A DNA stretch of 64,000 bases from Rhodobacterales bacterium (GTDB taxonomy: Bacteria; Pseudomonadota; Alphaproteobacteria; Caulobacterales; Hyphomonadaceae), in the NCBI GenBank assembly GCA_014763715.1, contig JACXUV010000010.1, positions 1-64,000 of the forward strand. The letters run 5' to 3'. The notes under the pieces were generated by a model. The model searched no databases. It saw nothing but the letters and a program-made list of their open reading frames with translations, and was not told the DNA's origin. This document shows, piece after piece, positions 19,426-29,295 of the stretch (position 1 is the stretch's first letter; each line of letters begins with the position of its first letter). Made by a program: the position numbers and the translations under genes.

Positions 19426-19677
19426 ATGAGCCGTCATATTTTCCGGCCGGCCGGGCGCATGCTTGCCGGCCTGATGCTTCTTGGTGGGCTGGGTGCGTGT
19501 GCTGGCGGCCCGCAGATCCGCGCGGTGAATGCACCCGGCGCATATGAGCCGGTCGCCGTGATCGCTGCCGTGGAGCCTGAAGACGGCCCGCAGGTGAACC
19601 AGTGGGGCGGCATCATTCCGGACGCGAAGCCTGTGACGCCGGTCGATGATGGCGCGCTTGGCGAGATTGGCAGCTAG
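19426..19677 (+). CDS. Small lipoprotein of unknown function
   Basis: An 83-residue predicted lipoprotein with signal LMLLGGLGACAGG (lipobox LGAC). The mature part is short, lacks obvious structure and ends with VTPVDDGALGEIGS. It is 4 bases from lptM and 9 bases before lysA, so it is in the same transcript. No family is recognised. Confidence 0.65.
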   Translation: MSRHIFRPAGRMLAGLMLLGGLGACAGGPQIRAVNAPGAYEPVAVIAAVEPEDGPQVNQWGGIIPDAKPVTPVDDGALGEIGS

Positions 19678-19686
19678 GCGGCGCAC

Positions 19687-20961
19687 ATGCATCATTTCGA
19701 TTATCGGGACGGACGGCTCCATTGTGAGGACGTCGACCTCGCCAGGCTGGCCGATGAGGTTGGTACGCCGTGCTATGTCTATTCCACGGCAACACTTCAG
19801 CGCCATGCCCGCGTGATCGCCGATGCGTTCGAGGGGCAGGACTGCCTGATCGCCTTTTCCGTGAAGGCAAATTCCAATCTGGCCGTACTGGCGACGCTTG
19901 CAGCGGAAGGCTGCGGGGCGGATGTGGTCAGCGGCGGGGAGTTGCAGCGCGCCCTGCGGGCGGGCATTCCCGCCTCGAAGATCGTGTTCTCAGGGGTCGG
20001 CAAGACGGCGCGGGAAATGGAACTCGGTCTGACCGAGGGCATCCACCAGTTCAACGTGGAAAGCGCGGCAGAGCTTCGCCTCCTGTCCTATGTGGCCAAC
20101 GGCATTGGTCATGAGGCGCCGATTGCCATCCGCGTGAACCCGGATGTCGCGGCTGGCGGTCACCCGAACATTTCCACCGGCAAGAAGGGCGACAAGTTCG
20201 GCGTGCCATGGGCCGAAGCCGAAGCGCTCTATGCCGAGGCGGCGACCCTGCCGGGCATCCGTGTTGTCGGCGTCGATGTCCATATCGGCAGCCAGATCGG
20301 CGATCTTGTCCCGATGCGTGCAGCCTTCGAGAAAGTCGTAGGCCTGATCCAGCGCCTGCGTGCGGCGGGTCATGACATTTCCCGCATCGATGTCGGCGGC
20401 GGCCTTGGCATTCCCTACAAACAGGGCGATGCGCCGCCCCCGCCATCGGCCTATGCGGCGATGATTGCAGAGGTCAGCGATGGCCTCGGCGTGCAGGTGA
20501 TCCTGGAACCTGGCCGCGTGATTGCGGGCAATGCGGGCGTCCTGCTGACCACGACGCTCTATGAAAAGGCCGCGCCGGACCGTTCCTTCCTCATCGTCGA
20601 CGCAGGCATGAACGATCTGATGCGCCCGGCGCTCTATGGCGCCCATCATGACATCACGCCGCTGAAGCAGCCTGCCGCCGATGCGCCGGTGAAGGCCTAT
20701 GACGTTGTCGGCCCGATCTGCGAGTCGACCGACAAGTTTGCCTCCGGGCGCGAGATGCCGACTGTGTCGCCGGGTGACCGGCTCGCCTTCATGTCAGCCG
20801 GGGCCTATGGCGCGGTGCTGTCTTCGGCCTACAATACACGTCCGCTCGTGCCGGAAGTGCTGGTCAATGGCGATCGGTACGACATTATCCGACGCAGGCC
20901 CGATATCGACGAGATGTTGCAACTGGAACAGGTGCCGGATTGGCTGAAAAGGACGGACTGA
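19687..20961 (+). CDS. lysA: Diaminopimelate decarboxylase
   Basis: A 424-residue PLP enzyme that makes L-lysine from meso-diaminopimelate. The PLP lysine is in AFSVKANSN, the phosphate site GGGLGIPY, and the C-terminal ICESTDKFA carries the active-site Cys-Glu-Ser. Length is normal. Its 3' end overlaps the next gene by 22 bases, implying coupled translation. Confidence 0.96.
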   Translation: MHHFDYRDGRLHCEDVDLARLADEVGTPCYVYSTATLQRHARVIADAFEGQDCLIAFSVKANSNLAVLATLAAEGCGADVVSGGELQRALRAGIPASKIVFSGVGKTAREMELGLTEGIHQFNVESAAELRLLSYVANGIGHEAPIAIRVNPDVAAGGHPNISTGKKGDKFGVPWAEAEALYAEAATLPGIRVVGVDVHIGSQIGDLVPMRAAFEKVVGLIQRLRAAGHDISRIDVGGGLGIPYKQGDAPPPPSAYAAMIAEVSDGLGVQVILEPGRVIAGNAGVLLTTTLYEKAAPDRSFLIVDAGMNDLMRPALYGAHHDITPLKQPAADAPVKAYDVVGPICESTDKFASGREMPTVSPGDRLAFMSAGAYGAVLSSAYNTRPLVPEVLVNGDRYDIIRRRPDIDEMLQLEQVPDWLKRTD

Positions 20962-23714
20962 AGACGATCGGGGCGAAAGTTGCGGCCACGCGCCGTCGGC
21001 TGGGCCTGCTCGCGTTCGGCCGCGCCTTCTGGCCGCTGTTCGTTTTCCTGATCCTGTTCCTGGCCATGGCCTTTGCCGGGGCATTCGACCAGCTGCCACC
21101 TGCCTTCGGCGCGGTGCTGGCGATCCTGTTCCTGGTCAGCGGGATCATTTTCCTGATGCGCGGGATTCGCCGCTACCGGCCGGTCAGCGAGGCAGAGGCC
21201 GCGCACCTTCTGGACCAGCAGTCGCCGTTGAGACCAGTCTCCTCGCTCTCAGACCGCCCGGCGGATCCTTCACGCGGCGCGCAAGCCCTGTGGGTGCGCC
21301 ATCGCAACCGGCTGCTGAAGGCGGCGCGGGAGTTGAAGCTGCCGACCCTGTCTGCCGAGTGGCGGCAGCTGGACCCGTTCCGCCTGCGCTATGTCCTGCC
21401 CGCCGCGCTTGTGGGGATTGCCGTCCTTGCTGCGGGGGAGGGGCCGGGCCGCCTGATGCGGGCGCTGAACCCGGATTATGGCGCGCTTGTCGGCGCCGAT
21501 GACATGACGGTCGAGGCCTGGGTGACTCCGCCGGACCATACGGGCCGTGCACCGATCTTCCTGAAGCCGGGCCTGAATGATGTGCGTGTGCCGCGTGGGT
21601 CTGAAATCACGTTGCGCACAGAGGCGCCATCCGCCCCGCGGCTGGTGCTGAAGGGCCAGCATCGCACGTCCGAGAAATTTGCGGTCACGCCGGACGGGGC
21701 ATGGGAGGCGAAAGCCATCCTGACAGAAGATGCCCGCGTGTCGGTGCAGTGGTGGGGCGAGCGGGCCGCCTGGCGCCTGCTGACCTCACCGGACGATCCG
21801 CCCACGGTGGAGTTCGTTTCCATCCCCACCTATGGACGCCTCGACCGGACGGAGTTCGCATGGACGGCCAAGGATGATTACGGCGTGGTGCGGGCTGAGC
21901 TTTCGCTGCGCCTGCGGGAGCCGCACCCGGCAGCGCCCGATGAGGAAGACCGCGTGCCGATCCCGCTTGCCGCGCCCTCCATGCCGGACATCAAGGACGC
22001 GACCCAGATCGACCTGACGCGCCACCGCTGGGCGGGCCTGCCGGTGGATGTGCAACTCGTCGTCACCGATGCCTCCGGACAGGAAGGAACCAGCGAGACG
22101 GTGCCTTTTGTCCTGCCCGAAAAGCTGTTCCTCGATCCGGTCGCTCGTGTGGCGCAGGAAGTGCGCGTCACCGTTCTGCGTGAGCCGCGGGATTATGCGC
22201 AGCAGGAGCCGAACCTCTCGGCCCTGAGGCAGGATGCGATCAATACAGATGCGGCCAACCGGCTGAACATCGCCCCGCCGGATATCCAGAAGGCAGCCCT
22301 GATGCTCGACTCTGTCACGCTGATGGGTGAGCGCTATATGCCGAACCAGGCCTATTACCTGACCTTCAAGATGGCAGAAGGCATGCTGGAAACCGCAGGC
22401 ACGAAGGAAGAGGCCGAGGCGGTCGATCCCTTGCTCTGGTCTCTGGCGCTGAAGGCCGAATATGGCAACGCAGCCGATGCGCTGCGACGGCTGGAGGCTG
22501 CCCGCCGCGCGCTGGAACAGGCCTTGCGCGATGGCGCCTCGGAAGAGGAAATCCGTAGGCGGATGGAAGCCTTCCGCGATGCGGCCAATGAATACCTTGC
22601 CGCCCGGATGGCCGAAGCCATGGCCAATGGCGGCGAGATGCCGGACATGAACCAGGACGGCATGGCCTCCGGTGGCGGCAAGAGCCTTGGCGGGCAGGAT
22701 TTCGAGGACATGCTGAATGCCCTGCAGGACCTGACCGATACCGGCGCCACGGAACAGGCCCGCCAGCTTCTGTCCGACATTACCAACATGCTGCAGAACC
22801 TCGATTTCCAGCGCGGGCAGAGCGGGACGGGCATGTCCGGCATGCCGGGCTCGCAGTCCGATGGTGAAGACCAGGAGGATGTCCCGCAGGAAGAACAGCA
22901 GATGACGGATGCCATGCGGCGCCTGTCTGAAATCCTGCGTGAGCAGCGCCAGCTGAACGATGACACGCTGGCCCAGCAGCGCGGTGACCTGCCGAACAAT
23001 CCCTCCGGCCAATCGGGCCAGGAGTCCGGTCAGCAATCAGGCCAACAATCGGGCGAGCAATCTGGCGGCCAGCAAGGCCAACAGGAAGGCCAGCAGGCAG
23101 GGCAGGGAGGACAGGGCATGCCCGGTGATCCCTCCGCCGGGGATGGCTCGCAAGGCGACTCCCGCCCGGATGGCGAGCGTCCGGGCTCGAACGGGTCTAC
23201 TGGTACTGACGAAGGAGATGCGCCGCAGGCCGGTGGCACGCTGGCAGAGCGGCAGGCCCGTCTGGGTGAACTGGTGGAACAATTCGCCCGCGAGCATGGT
23301 CTGGGCGAAGGCGCCGGAGAGGAAAACGCCCTCAGTGGTGTGCTGGATCCGGAGGCGCTGGCTGCCATCCGGGAGGCCCAGCGTGATGCAGAACGGGACC
23401 TGGCACGCGGACGTGAAGGCGCCGCATCGGAGGATCAGGCGCGTGCCACGCAGGGCCTGTCAGAGCTGAACCGGAACCTGGCCGCGATGCTGGACGAGAT
23501 GCAGCGCGAACGCACCAATGAGGGCCAGGCCCGAAACGACCCGTTCGGCCGTGAAACGGGTGGCATGGGCAATAATGGCGACAATGTCCGTATTCCCGAA
23601 GAAGCGGAACGCCAGCGCGCCAAGGACATTCTGGAAGAACTGCGTCGGCGCTACAATGAAAGCGACGATGAAGAAGAACGCGAATATCTTCGGCGTCTGC
23701 TCGATCGCTTCTAG
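20940..23714 (+). CDS. TIGR02302/DUF4175 family membrane protein
   Basis: A 924-residue protein of an alphaproteobacterial family. Two hydrophobic spans near residues 20-70 and one near 140 anchor the N-terminus; the rest is probably periplasmic. The region from about residue 690 is rich in Gln/Gly/Ser, then an acidic and Arg-rich C-terminus ends with YLRRLLDRF. The likely start is TTG at 20940, inside lysA. Function unknown. The lysA link is common in related genomes. Confidence 0.8.
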   Translation: MAEKDGLKTIGAKVAATRRRLGLLAFGRAFWPLFVFLILFLAMAFAGAFDQLPPAFGAVLAILFLVSGIIFLMRGIRRYRPVSEAEAAHLLDQQSPLRPVSSLSDRPADPSRGAQALWVRHRNRLLKAARELKLPTLSAEWRQLDPFRLRYVLPAALVGIAVLAAGEGPGRLMRALNPDYGALVGADDMTVEAWVTPPDHTGRAPIFLKPGLNDVRVPRGSEITLRTEAPSAPRLVLKGQHRTSEKFAVTPDGAWEAKAILTEDARVSVQWWGERAAWRLLTSPDDPPTVEFVSIPTYGRLDRTEFAWTAKDDYGVVRAELSLRLREPHPAAPDEEDRVPIPLAAPSMPDIKDATQIDLTRHRWAGLPVDVQLVVTDASGQEGTSETVPFVLPEKLFLDPVARVAQEVRVTVLREPRDYAQQEPNLSALRQDAINTDAANRLNIAPPDIQKAALMLDSVTLMGERYMPNQAYYLTFKMAEGMLETAGTKEEAEAVDPLLWSLALKAEYGNAADALRRLEAARRALEQALRDGASEEEIRRRMEAFRDAANEYLAARMAEAMANGGEMPDMNQDGMASGGGKSLGGQDFEDMLNALQDLTDTGATEQARQLLSDITNMLQNLDFQRGQSGTGMSGMPGSQSDGEDQEDVPQEEQQMTDAMRRLSEILREQRQLNDDTLAQQRGDLPNNPSGQSGQESGQQSGQQSGEQSGGQQGQQEGQQAGQGGQGMPGDPSAGDGSQGDSRPDGERPGSNGSTGTDEGDAPQAGGTLAERQARLGELVEQFAREHGLGEGAGEENALSGVLDPEALAAIREAQRDAERDLARGREGAASEDQARATQGLSELNRNLAAMLDEMQRERTNEGQARNDPFGRETGGMGNNGDNVRIPEEAERQRAKDILEELRRRYNESDDEEEREYLRRLLDRF
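23004..23113 (+). repeat. Short Ser-Gly-Gln repeat inside the TIGR02302 gene
   Basis: About 35 codons encode degenerate units of SGQ(Q/E) and GQQ, written with varied synonymous codons. Such a stretch can change length by slippage, but the mixed codons suggest selection on the peptide. Confidence 0.6.
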
Positions 23715-23725
23715 GAGCTGGCAGT

Positions 23726-26272
23726 ATGGGAACTGAGGCAGACAAGCCGCAGGCGGAAAAGCAGCGGGCCAACCCGGTGCCGCTGATGTTCGCCCTGCTT
23801 GCCTTTGCCCTCGCGATCTATGCAATCCATACGCGGCTCGATCATGTTTCCATGCATCTCGTCTATGCCCGGTTCTCCGGGCTGGCCCTGCCGGCTGTGC
23901 TGATCGCGCTGGCCGGCATGCTGGCGAGTTATGGGGCCGCCACGTTGCGCGACAGTCTCACTTTGCGCCATCTGGGCCTGCTGCGTCCGTGGCGTGATAC
24001 GGCGTTCGTGTCGTTCACGGCGCAGGCCGTTGGCAACTCCCTCGGTGAGGCGGAATTGACGGGCGCAAGCGTCCGTTCACGGATCTATGGCGGGCTCGGC
24101 CTGTCGGAGGATGAGAGTCAGGCAGTGTCACGCCTCACGCGGATCAGCCTGACGGTCGGGGCCCTGCTGCTCAGCGGTCTTGGCCTTGTTTTTGAGGCAT
24201 CTGCCTTCCCGGTGCATTTCGGCATGCCGGACAGGGTCGCGATTGCACTTGGCTGCGTGTTGCTGGCGCTGGTGGTCTGGCATGTCTGGAATGCCAGCCT
24301 GTTGCTGCCGGGCGGCCTGTCTGGCGTGCTGGGGCGTGTCGCAGTCAGTCTTGCCGACTGGACGGCGGCCGGGCTCGTCCTGTTCGCCCTGCTGCCGGAC
24401 GAGACGGCAATCGGCTTTGCCGCTTTCGTGCCGGTCTTCGCGCTCGCCTGTCTTGCCGGTGCGATGAGCGGCCTGCCGGGCGGCATCGGCGTGTTTGAGG
24501 CGGTCATCCTCCTGCTCGTGCCGGCCAGCCCTGTTGAGGGCCTTGTCGCCAGCCTCATTGCGTTCCGGGCCATCTATTTCCTTGTGCCGCTGGTGATTGC
24601 CGGGGCCGGGATGAGCCGCAGCATCCTGCGCCGGCATGTTCCGGCCTTGCAGGGTGTCGGGCGCGGGGCAGGGGATGTCGCGGCCCTGTTTGCGCCGGTC
24701 GTCTTCGGCCTGCTGGCCTTCGCCAGCGGCGCCTACATGCTGATCGCCGCGATGACGCCTGCGCTGCCCGCGCCGCTCAAGGCGGCGGCGCATTATCTGC
24801 CGCTGCCCGTGATCGAGCTGTCGCACTTCCTGGCATCGGTCGTCGGCCTGTTCCTGCTGATCGTCGCGAACGGCCTCGCGCGGCGGCTCAGCCATGCGTG
24901 GATGGTTGCCATGGGGCTGCTGACGGTCGGGATCGGCCTGACGCTGACCAAAGGGGCAAGCCCCGGTGAGGCCCTGCCGCTGGTCATTGTCCTGATCATT
25001 CTGGGTCTGTCGCGTGCCGCGTTCTACCGGGCGACACCGCTTGCCGCGACGCGGCTGACCCCGGTCATGACGCTCGCCATCCTTGCTACGCTGGGCGCGG
25101 TGATCTGGCTGGGCCTGTTCTCCTATGAACATGTCGAATACCGGAACGAGCTGTGGTGGCAGGTGGCGCTGCATGGGGGCACGTCGCGCTTCCTGCGGGC
25201 GGCGGGCGGGGTCAGCGTGCTGGCCTTCCTGTACCTGGCCTGGAACTGGCTGCGCCCGCTGCACACGCCGCCGGAAGACGCGCCGCCATTGGAAGAGGTG
25301 CGCAGCATCCTTGCCGGGGCCGACGCGGCCAGGCCGGATGCAGCGCTTGCCCTGTGCGGCGACAAGCGGTTCCATTTCAGCCCCTCGCGGCGTTCCTTCA
25401 TCATGTTCGCCGTGCGCGGCGGCAACTGGATCGCCATGGGCGAGCCTGTGGGCCTTGCGGAGGAAATCCCGTCGCTTGTCTGGTCCTTCCGTGAAGCCGC
25501 TGACGCCGCAGGCGCGGGCATCGTGTTCTATGCCATGGGGCGGGACTTCCTGCCGCTGGCCGTGGACCTTGGTCTGTCCGTACAGAAGATCGGCGAGACG
25601 GCGATTGTTCCGTTGGCGGAGTTATCTTTGGAAGGATCGGACCGCGCGCGCCTGCGCCAGGTCTACAACCGTGCAGGGCGCGACGGGCTCAGCTTCGACG
25701 TGCTGGCACCGCAGGATGTGTCCGCGCACATGGAGCGGCTGCAGGCAATTTCCGACGAATGGCTGGATGCGCATGGCGGGGCAGAAAAGGGCTTCTCCCT
25801 CGGCCGGTTCGATCCGGACTATATCGCCAGCTTCCCCATCGCCATTGCGCGCTTTGAAGGGGAAATCGTCGCCTTCGCCAATCTCTGGCCGGGCGCGGGC
25901 AAGCGGGAGATCGCCATCGACCTGATGCGCTTTTCCGCAGCGGCCCCGCGCGCGGTGATGGATTACCTCTTCGTCTCCGGCATGCTGTGGGCGAAGGGGG
26001 AGGGGTATCAGCGCTTTGACCTCGGCATGGCGCCACTGTCCGGGCTGGAGGCGCACCGCCTCGCCCCCGCGATGAGCCGGATCGGCGCCTTCCTGTTCGA
26101 GCATGCCAATGCCGTCTACGGCTTTGAGGGCCTGCGTGCCTACAAGGACAAGTTCCACCCGGTCTGGGAGCCGCTCTATCTCGCAGCGCCGAATGCGCGG
26201 GCGCTGCCCGGCGCGCTCGCTGATGTCGGCATCCTGACGAGCGGTGGCCTCACCCAGATGTTCCGCAAATAG
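23726..26272 (+). CDS. mprF: MprF-like bifunctional flippase/aminoacyl-phosphatidylglycerol synthase
   Basis: An 848-residue membrane protein. The first part (about 520 residues) has some fourteen hydrophobic spans; the C-terminal DUF2156 GNAT-like domain holds FSPSRRSFIMFAVRGGNWIAMGEP and ends with GLRAYKDKFHPVWEP, as in MprF. Such proteins add lysine or alanine to phosphatidylglycerol and flip it, giving resistance to cationic peptides. AGGAGCTGG precedes the ATG. Which amino acid is used is not evident. Confidence 0.88.
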   Translation: MGTEADKPQAEKQRANPVPLMFALLAFALAIYAIHTRLDHVSMHLVYARFSGLALPAVLIALAGMLASYGAATLRDSLTLRHLGLLRPWRDTAFVSFTAQAVGNSLGEAELTGASVRSRIYGGLGLSEDESQAVSRLTRISLTVGALLLSGLGLVFEASAFPVHFGMPDRVAIALGCVLLALVVWHVWNASLLLPGGLSGVLGRVAVSLADWTAAGLVLFALLPDETAIGFAAFVPVFALACLAGAMSGLPGGIGVFEAVILLLVPASPVEGLVASLIAFRAIYFLVPLVIAGAGMSRSILRRHVPALQGVGRGAGDVAALFAPVVFGLLAFASGAYMLIAAMTPALPAPLKAAAHYLPLPVIELSHFLASVVGLFLLIVANGLARRLSHAWMVAMGLLTVGIGLTLTKGASPGEALPLVIVLIILGLSRAAFYRATPLAATRLTPVMTLAILATLGAVIWLGLFSYEHVEYRNELWWQVALHGGTSRFLRAAGGVSVLAFLYLAWNWLRPLHTPPEDAPPLEEVRSILAGADAARPDAALALCGDKRFHFSPSRRSFIMFAVRGGNWIAMGEPVGLAEEIPSLVWSFREAADAAGAGIVFYAMGRDFLPLAVDLGLSVQKIGETAIVPLAELSLEGSDRARLRQVYNRAGRDGLSFDVLAPQDVSAHMERLQAISDEWLDAHGGAEKGFSLGRFDPDYIASFPIAIARFEGEIVAFANLWPGAGKREIAIDLMRFSAAAPRAVMDYLFVSGMLWAKGEGYQRFDLGMAPLSGLEAHRLAPAMSRIGAFLFEHANAVYGFEGLRAYKDKFHPVWEPLYLAAPNARALPGALADVGILTSGGLTQMFRK

Positions 26273-26331
26273 GCACTCTTGCGCCCGGGCCCGGCCTCTG
26301 CCTTGATGGAAAGAAAACCGGGAGGATACGC

Positions 26332-27291
26332 ATGGCGCGCTGGGAATACACGCACGGACTGAAGGATATCGGCAATGGCCTCTATGCCTGGCTGCAACCG
26401 GATGGCGGCTGGGGCTGGTCGAATGCCGGCCTGATCGTCGATGGCGACCAGTCGCTGTTGGTCGATACGCTGTTCGACATGCATCTGACACGCGACATGC
26501 TGAACGCGATGGCGGATGCCTCCGGGGTCAGCGCGGACAGGATCGGCACGATCGTCAACACGCATGCGAACGGGGATCATTGCCACGGCAATGGCTGCTG
26601 TCCGCAGGCGGAAATCATCGCTTCAGAGGCCAGCGCGAAGGAAATGGCGGAGATCCCGCCCGATGCGCTGGCCATGTTCAAGAAGATGGGCGGCCAACTC
26701 GGCCCCGGCGGCGCCTATTTCGCTGACATCTTCTCGCCGTTCGATTTTGCAGCCGTGGAAGAACGCCTGCCGACGCAGACTTTTACGGGCCGGATGGACC
26801 TGACAGTCGGTGACAAGGCGGTGGAGCTGCACGAGGTCGGCCCTGCGCATACGGGCGGTGACGTCATCGTCCATGTGCCGGCCGACAGGACGGTGTTCAC
26901 CGGCGACATCCTCTTCATCGACGGCACGCCCTTGATGTGGGCGGGGCCGGTGCAGAACTGGATCAATGCCTGCGAGAAGATCATCGCCATGGAGGCGGAT
27001 GTGATCGTTCCGGGCCATGGTCCGATTACGGACAAGGCAGGCGTGCAGCGCGTGGCCGACTATCTCGCTTATGTCGACGTCGAGGCGCGCAAGCGCTTCG
27101 ATGCCGGGCTCAGCGTGCGGGACGCGGCCCATGACATCGCCCTCGGCGACTATGCCCGCTGGGGCGATGCCGAGCGGATCGCCGTCAATGTCGACAGCCT
27201 CTACCGCGAATATCGCGGCGACGGGCAGGTAACCCCGGTGATGGAACTCTTCACCCTGATGGCGGAAATGCGCGACGCGCAGCGAAAATAG
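26332..27291 (+). CDS. MBL-fold metallo-hydrolase
   Basis: A 319-residue metallo-beta-lactamase fold protein. The metal motif is NTHANGDHCHGNG (His-x-Asn-x-Asp-His, an Asn in place of the second usual His), with later ligands in GPAHTGGDV, FTGDILF and VPGHGP. GGGAGG lies before the ATG. It follows mprF by 59 bases. The changed metal motif (HxNxDH) is known in some members; the substrate is unknown. Confidence 0.88.
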   Translation: MARWEYTHGLKDIGNGLYAWLQPDGGWGWSNAGLIVDGDQSLLVDTLFDMHLTRDMLNAMADASGVSADRIGTIVNTHANGDHCHGNGCCPQAEIIASEASAKEMAEIPPDALAMFKKMGGQLGPGGAYFADIFSPFDFAAVEERLPTQTFTGRMDLTVGDKAVELHEVGPAHTGGDVIVHVPADRTVFTGDILFIDGTPLMWAGPVQNWINACEKIIAMEADVIVPGHGPITDKAGVQRVADYLAYVDVEARKRFDAGLSVRDAAHDIALGDYARWGDAERIAVNVDSLYREYRGDGQVTPVMELFTLMAEMRDAQRK

Positions 27292-27336
27292 GGGGCGCTG
27301 GTAGATCTGTCAGCATGCCTGCCTGTGCGCCGTGGA

Positions 27337-28035
27337 TCAGATTGGTTTGAAAGTCAGTTCCACGCCGGCGCCTCGGCACACTGTATTGAGTGTGCAATGA
27401 AGTGTCCCTATCCGTTCAGCGGTAGACTGGTTTGACCGCATTGCTGGATCCCATTCAAGGATATTGATGTCGAATGATGCTTGCTTGATCAGTTCGCCGG
27501 TTATCAGGCATGCATACTTGTCAATGCACGGATAATTGCTGAGGTCCCGTGCCGCTCCACCCCATGGGTGAATCAGCCAATCCTCTTGATAGTTCGGCCC
27601 CAGCAGAAGGTCTGACGTGCCGTCATCATACACAATTTGGAGAATGACATCGGGCGCGGTGGATGCATCCAGAAGGGTCGTTCCCGTGTCCCAAGGTGTC
27701 TTGTCCGGTTTCAGCTCATCAACAGAGACGGTAATGATGACCGGCCAGCCTGCGCGTGACGGAGCGGGTATGATTGCGGGTTGGGGATTTTCAGCATCTG
27801 GCGGAGGGGCAGGGCGACTGGCTTCCGGTTGATCGGCAATGGAATCGCTCGATGCTGGGTCTTCGAGTTTGGTCGGCTCAACAGCTGTGTTGTCAGAAGG
27901 TGCGGACGCTTTCTCAGTGGATCCGAACCGGTCAGCGAGTTGCAGGCCACCGAGGAGGAGAGACATGACGGCTGCAAGAGACCCAAGGATGATGTGTGGG
28001 CGTCTGAACAGGCGAGGCTGTCTCGCTTTCGGCAT
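27337..28035 (-). CDS. Membrane-anchored hypothetical protein
   Basis: A 232-residue protein with one N-terminal span (IILGSLAAVMSLLLGGLQLA), a Pro/Ala/Ser/Asp-rich linker, and a C-terminal domain with four cysteines (YPCIDKYACLI, LHCTLNTVCRG) likely to form two disulfides outside the membrane. I do not recognise the family. Base use is more AT-rich than the neighbours, which suggests later gain. It runs against the upstream MBL gene. Confidence 0.65.
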   Translation of the reverse strand: MPKARQPRLFRRPHIILGSLAAVMSLLLGGLQLADRFGSTEKASAPSDNTAVEPTKLEDPASSDSIADQPEASRPAPPPDAENPQPAIIPAPSRAGWPVIITVSVDELKPDKTPWDTGTTLLDASTAPDVILQIVYDDGTSDLLLGPNYQEDWLIHPWGGAARDLSNYPCIDKYACLITGELIKQASFDINILEWDPAMRSNQSTAERIGTLHCTLNTVCRGAGVELTFKPI

Positions 28036-28070
28036 CTTCGGAATCCTTCATAAGTTGAAGGACCTTACAT

Positions 28071-28643
28071 CTAGCGATTCGCTCCGGGAACCCATTTGAT
28101 ATCGTCCACGCCATTCCCGTTCGCGGCGCGGGCGGCGACGAACAGCCAGTCGGAGAGGCGGTTGATGAAGGCGAGGGCCTCGGCGCTGACGGGTTCATCC
28201 TCCATGGCGGAAAGCTCTGCCACTTTCCGCTCCGCCGTGCGGCAGAGGGTGCGGGCGACGTGAAGCTGCGCCGCGAGCGGCGTGCCGCCCGGCAGGATGA
28301 AACTGTCCAGCGGTGCGATGCTGGCATTCATCTCGTCGATTTCCTTTTCCAGCCGCTGCACCTGCGATTCGATGATACGCAGCGGGGTCCACTCCAGCAC
28401 GCGGCCGCGTTCCGGCGTGGCAAGGTCTGCTCCCAGGTCGAACAGATCATTCTGTATGCGGCGGATCGCGCTCAGCATTTCGCCATCGGCATGCAGGGCC
28501 GCAACGCCAAGGGCGGCATTCACCTCGTCCACGCTGCCATAGGAGGCAACACGCGGATGCCACTTCGCCACTTCCTCGCCAGTCGAGAGGCGCGTGCGGC
28601 CCTTGTCTCCGGTGCGGGTGTAGATCTTGTCGAGTTTGACCAT
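28071..28643 (-). CDS. Cob(I)yrinic acid a,c-diamide adenosyltransferase (PduO type)
   Basis: A 190-residue ATP:cob(I)alamin adenosyltransferase. The ATP-binding N-terminus KIYTRTGDKGRTRL and the segments ASYGSVDEVNAALG and ARTLCRTAERKV are typical of PduO-type trimers. It makes the adenosylcobalamin cofactor. The order with the twin-membrane-segment gene upstream (28682-28888) on the same strand is common in alphaproteobacteria. Confidence 0.92.
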   Translation of the reverse strand: MVKLDKIYTRTGDKGRTRLSTGEEVAKWHPRVASYGSVDEVNAALGVAALHADGEMLSAIRRIQNDLFDLGADLATPERGRVLEWTPLRIIESQVQRLEKEIDEMNASIAPLDSFILPGGTPLAAQLHVARTLCRTAERKVAELSAMEDEPVSAEALAFINRLSDWLFVAARAANGNGVDDIKWVPGANR

Positions 28644-28681
28644 GGGGTCTCCTCAGGAATGTCAGAAGTGCCTCAGGAAAG

Positions 28682-28888
28682 TCAGAAATGAATGGCGCCG
28701 GCCATGAAGCCGATGATCACCAGAAGGGCGATCACGATGGCCTGCAGGAAGATGCGCATCCGCATCAGCTTGTTGGAACGGCTCGGCTGGTTGTCATCGG
28801 TGCGCGCCAGGTTGGCGATGCCGAGGCCCAGCACGACCAGCAGGGCAGCCAGCGAGCCATAGAAGAGAATGGAAATCAGCAATTGCAT
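28682..28888 (-). CDS. Twin-transmembrane (HIG1-like) small protein
   Basis: A 68-residue protein with two spans (LLISILFYGSLAALLVVLGL and FLQAIVIALLVIIGFMAGAI) joined by a basic loop RSNKLMRMR. This is the layout of the HIG1-type twin-membrane proteins beside cobalamin adenosyltransferase genes. The ATG 28888 start is preferred over longer frames, which are Arg/Pro rich. Confidence 0.75.
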   Translation of the reverse strand: MQLLISILFYGSLAALLVVLGLGIANLARTDDNQPSRSNKLMRMRIFLQAIVIALLVIIGFMAGAIHF

Positions 28889-28982
28889 GTCATGTCGCCT
28901 TTCCGGCCTTGAACTCATTCTAACATAGGCGCGTGCGCCGCCGGGGACAGGCGCGAAAGCGTCGCGCCCGGCTTTCGTTGGC

Positions 28983-29291
28983 TCAGCCGCCTGATTCGAG
29001 CCGGGCCGCCAAAGCCTCGATCCGCTCGGAAACAGCTGCCATTGCGTCTGCGGCTTTTTGTTCCGCCGCGGGGGAGGTGCCACCTGTCCGCCGCGCTGCA
29101 TCCAGTTCGTCCAGCAGGGCGAGCGCCGTGATCAGCAGCAGGCGTTCCTCGCCAATGTCGCCTACGGCGCTGGCAATGTGCTTCACCCGTGCGTCCAGCT
29201 GCTGGGACAGTGCCACGATGCGGGCTTCCTGTCCGGGGGCGCAGGCGATGGAATAGTTCCGGCCACGCAGGGTGATATCGGCCTTGGCCAT
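28983..29291 (-). CDS. zapA: Cell division protein ZapA
   Basis: A 102-residue ZapA: ADITLRGRNYSIACAPGQE is the N-terminal beta part that precedes the coiled coil, and LLLITALALLDELDAARR the helical part. It binds and bundles FtsZ filaments. The start at 29291 lies 4 bases after the DUF4164 stop, so the two genes are one unit, divergent from tkt. Confidence 0.85.
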   Translation of the reverse strand: MAKADITLRGRNYSIACAPGQEARIVALSQQLDARVKHIASAVGDIGEERLLLITALALLDELDAARRTGGTSPAAEQKAADAMAAVSERIEALAARLESGG

Positions 29292-29295
29292 ATCC

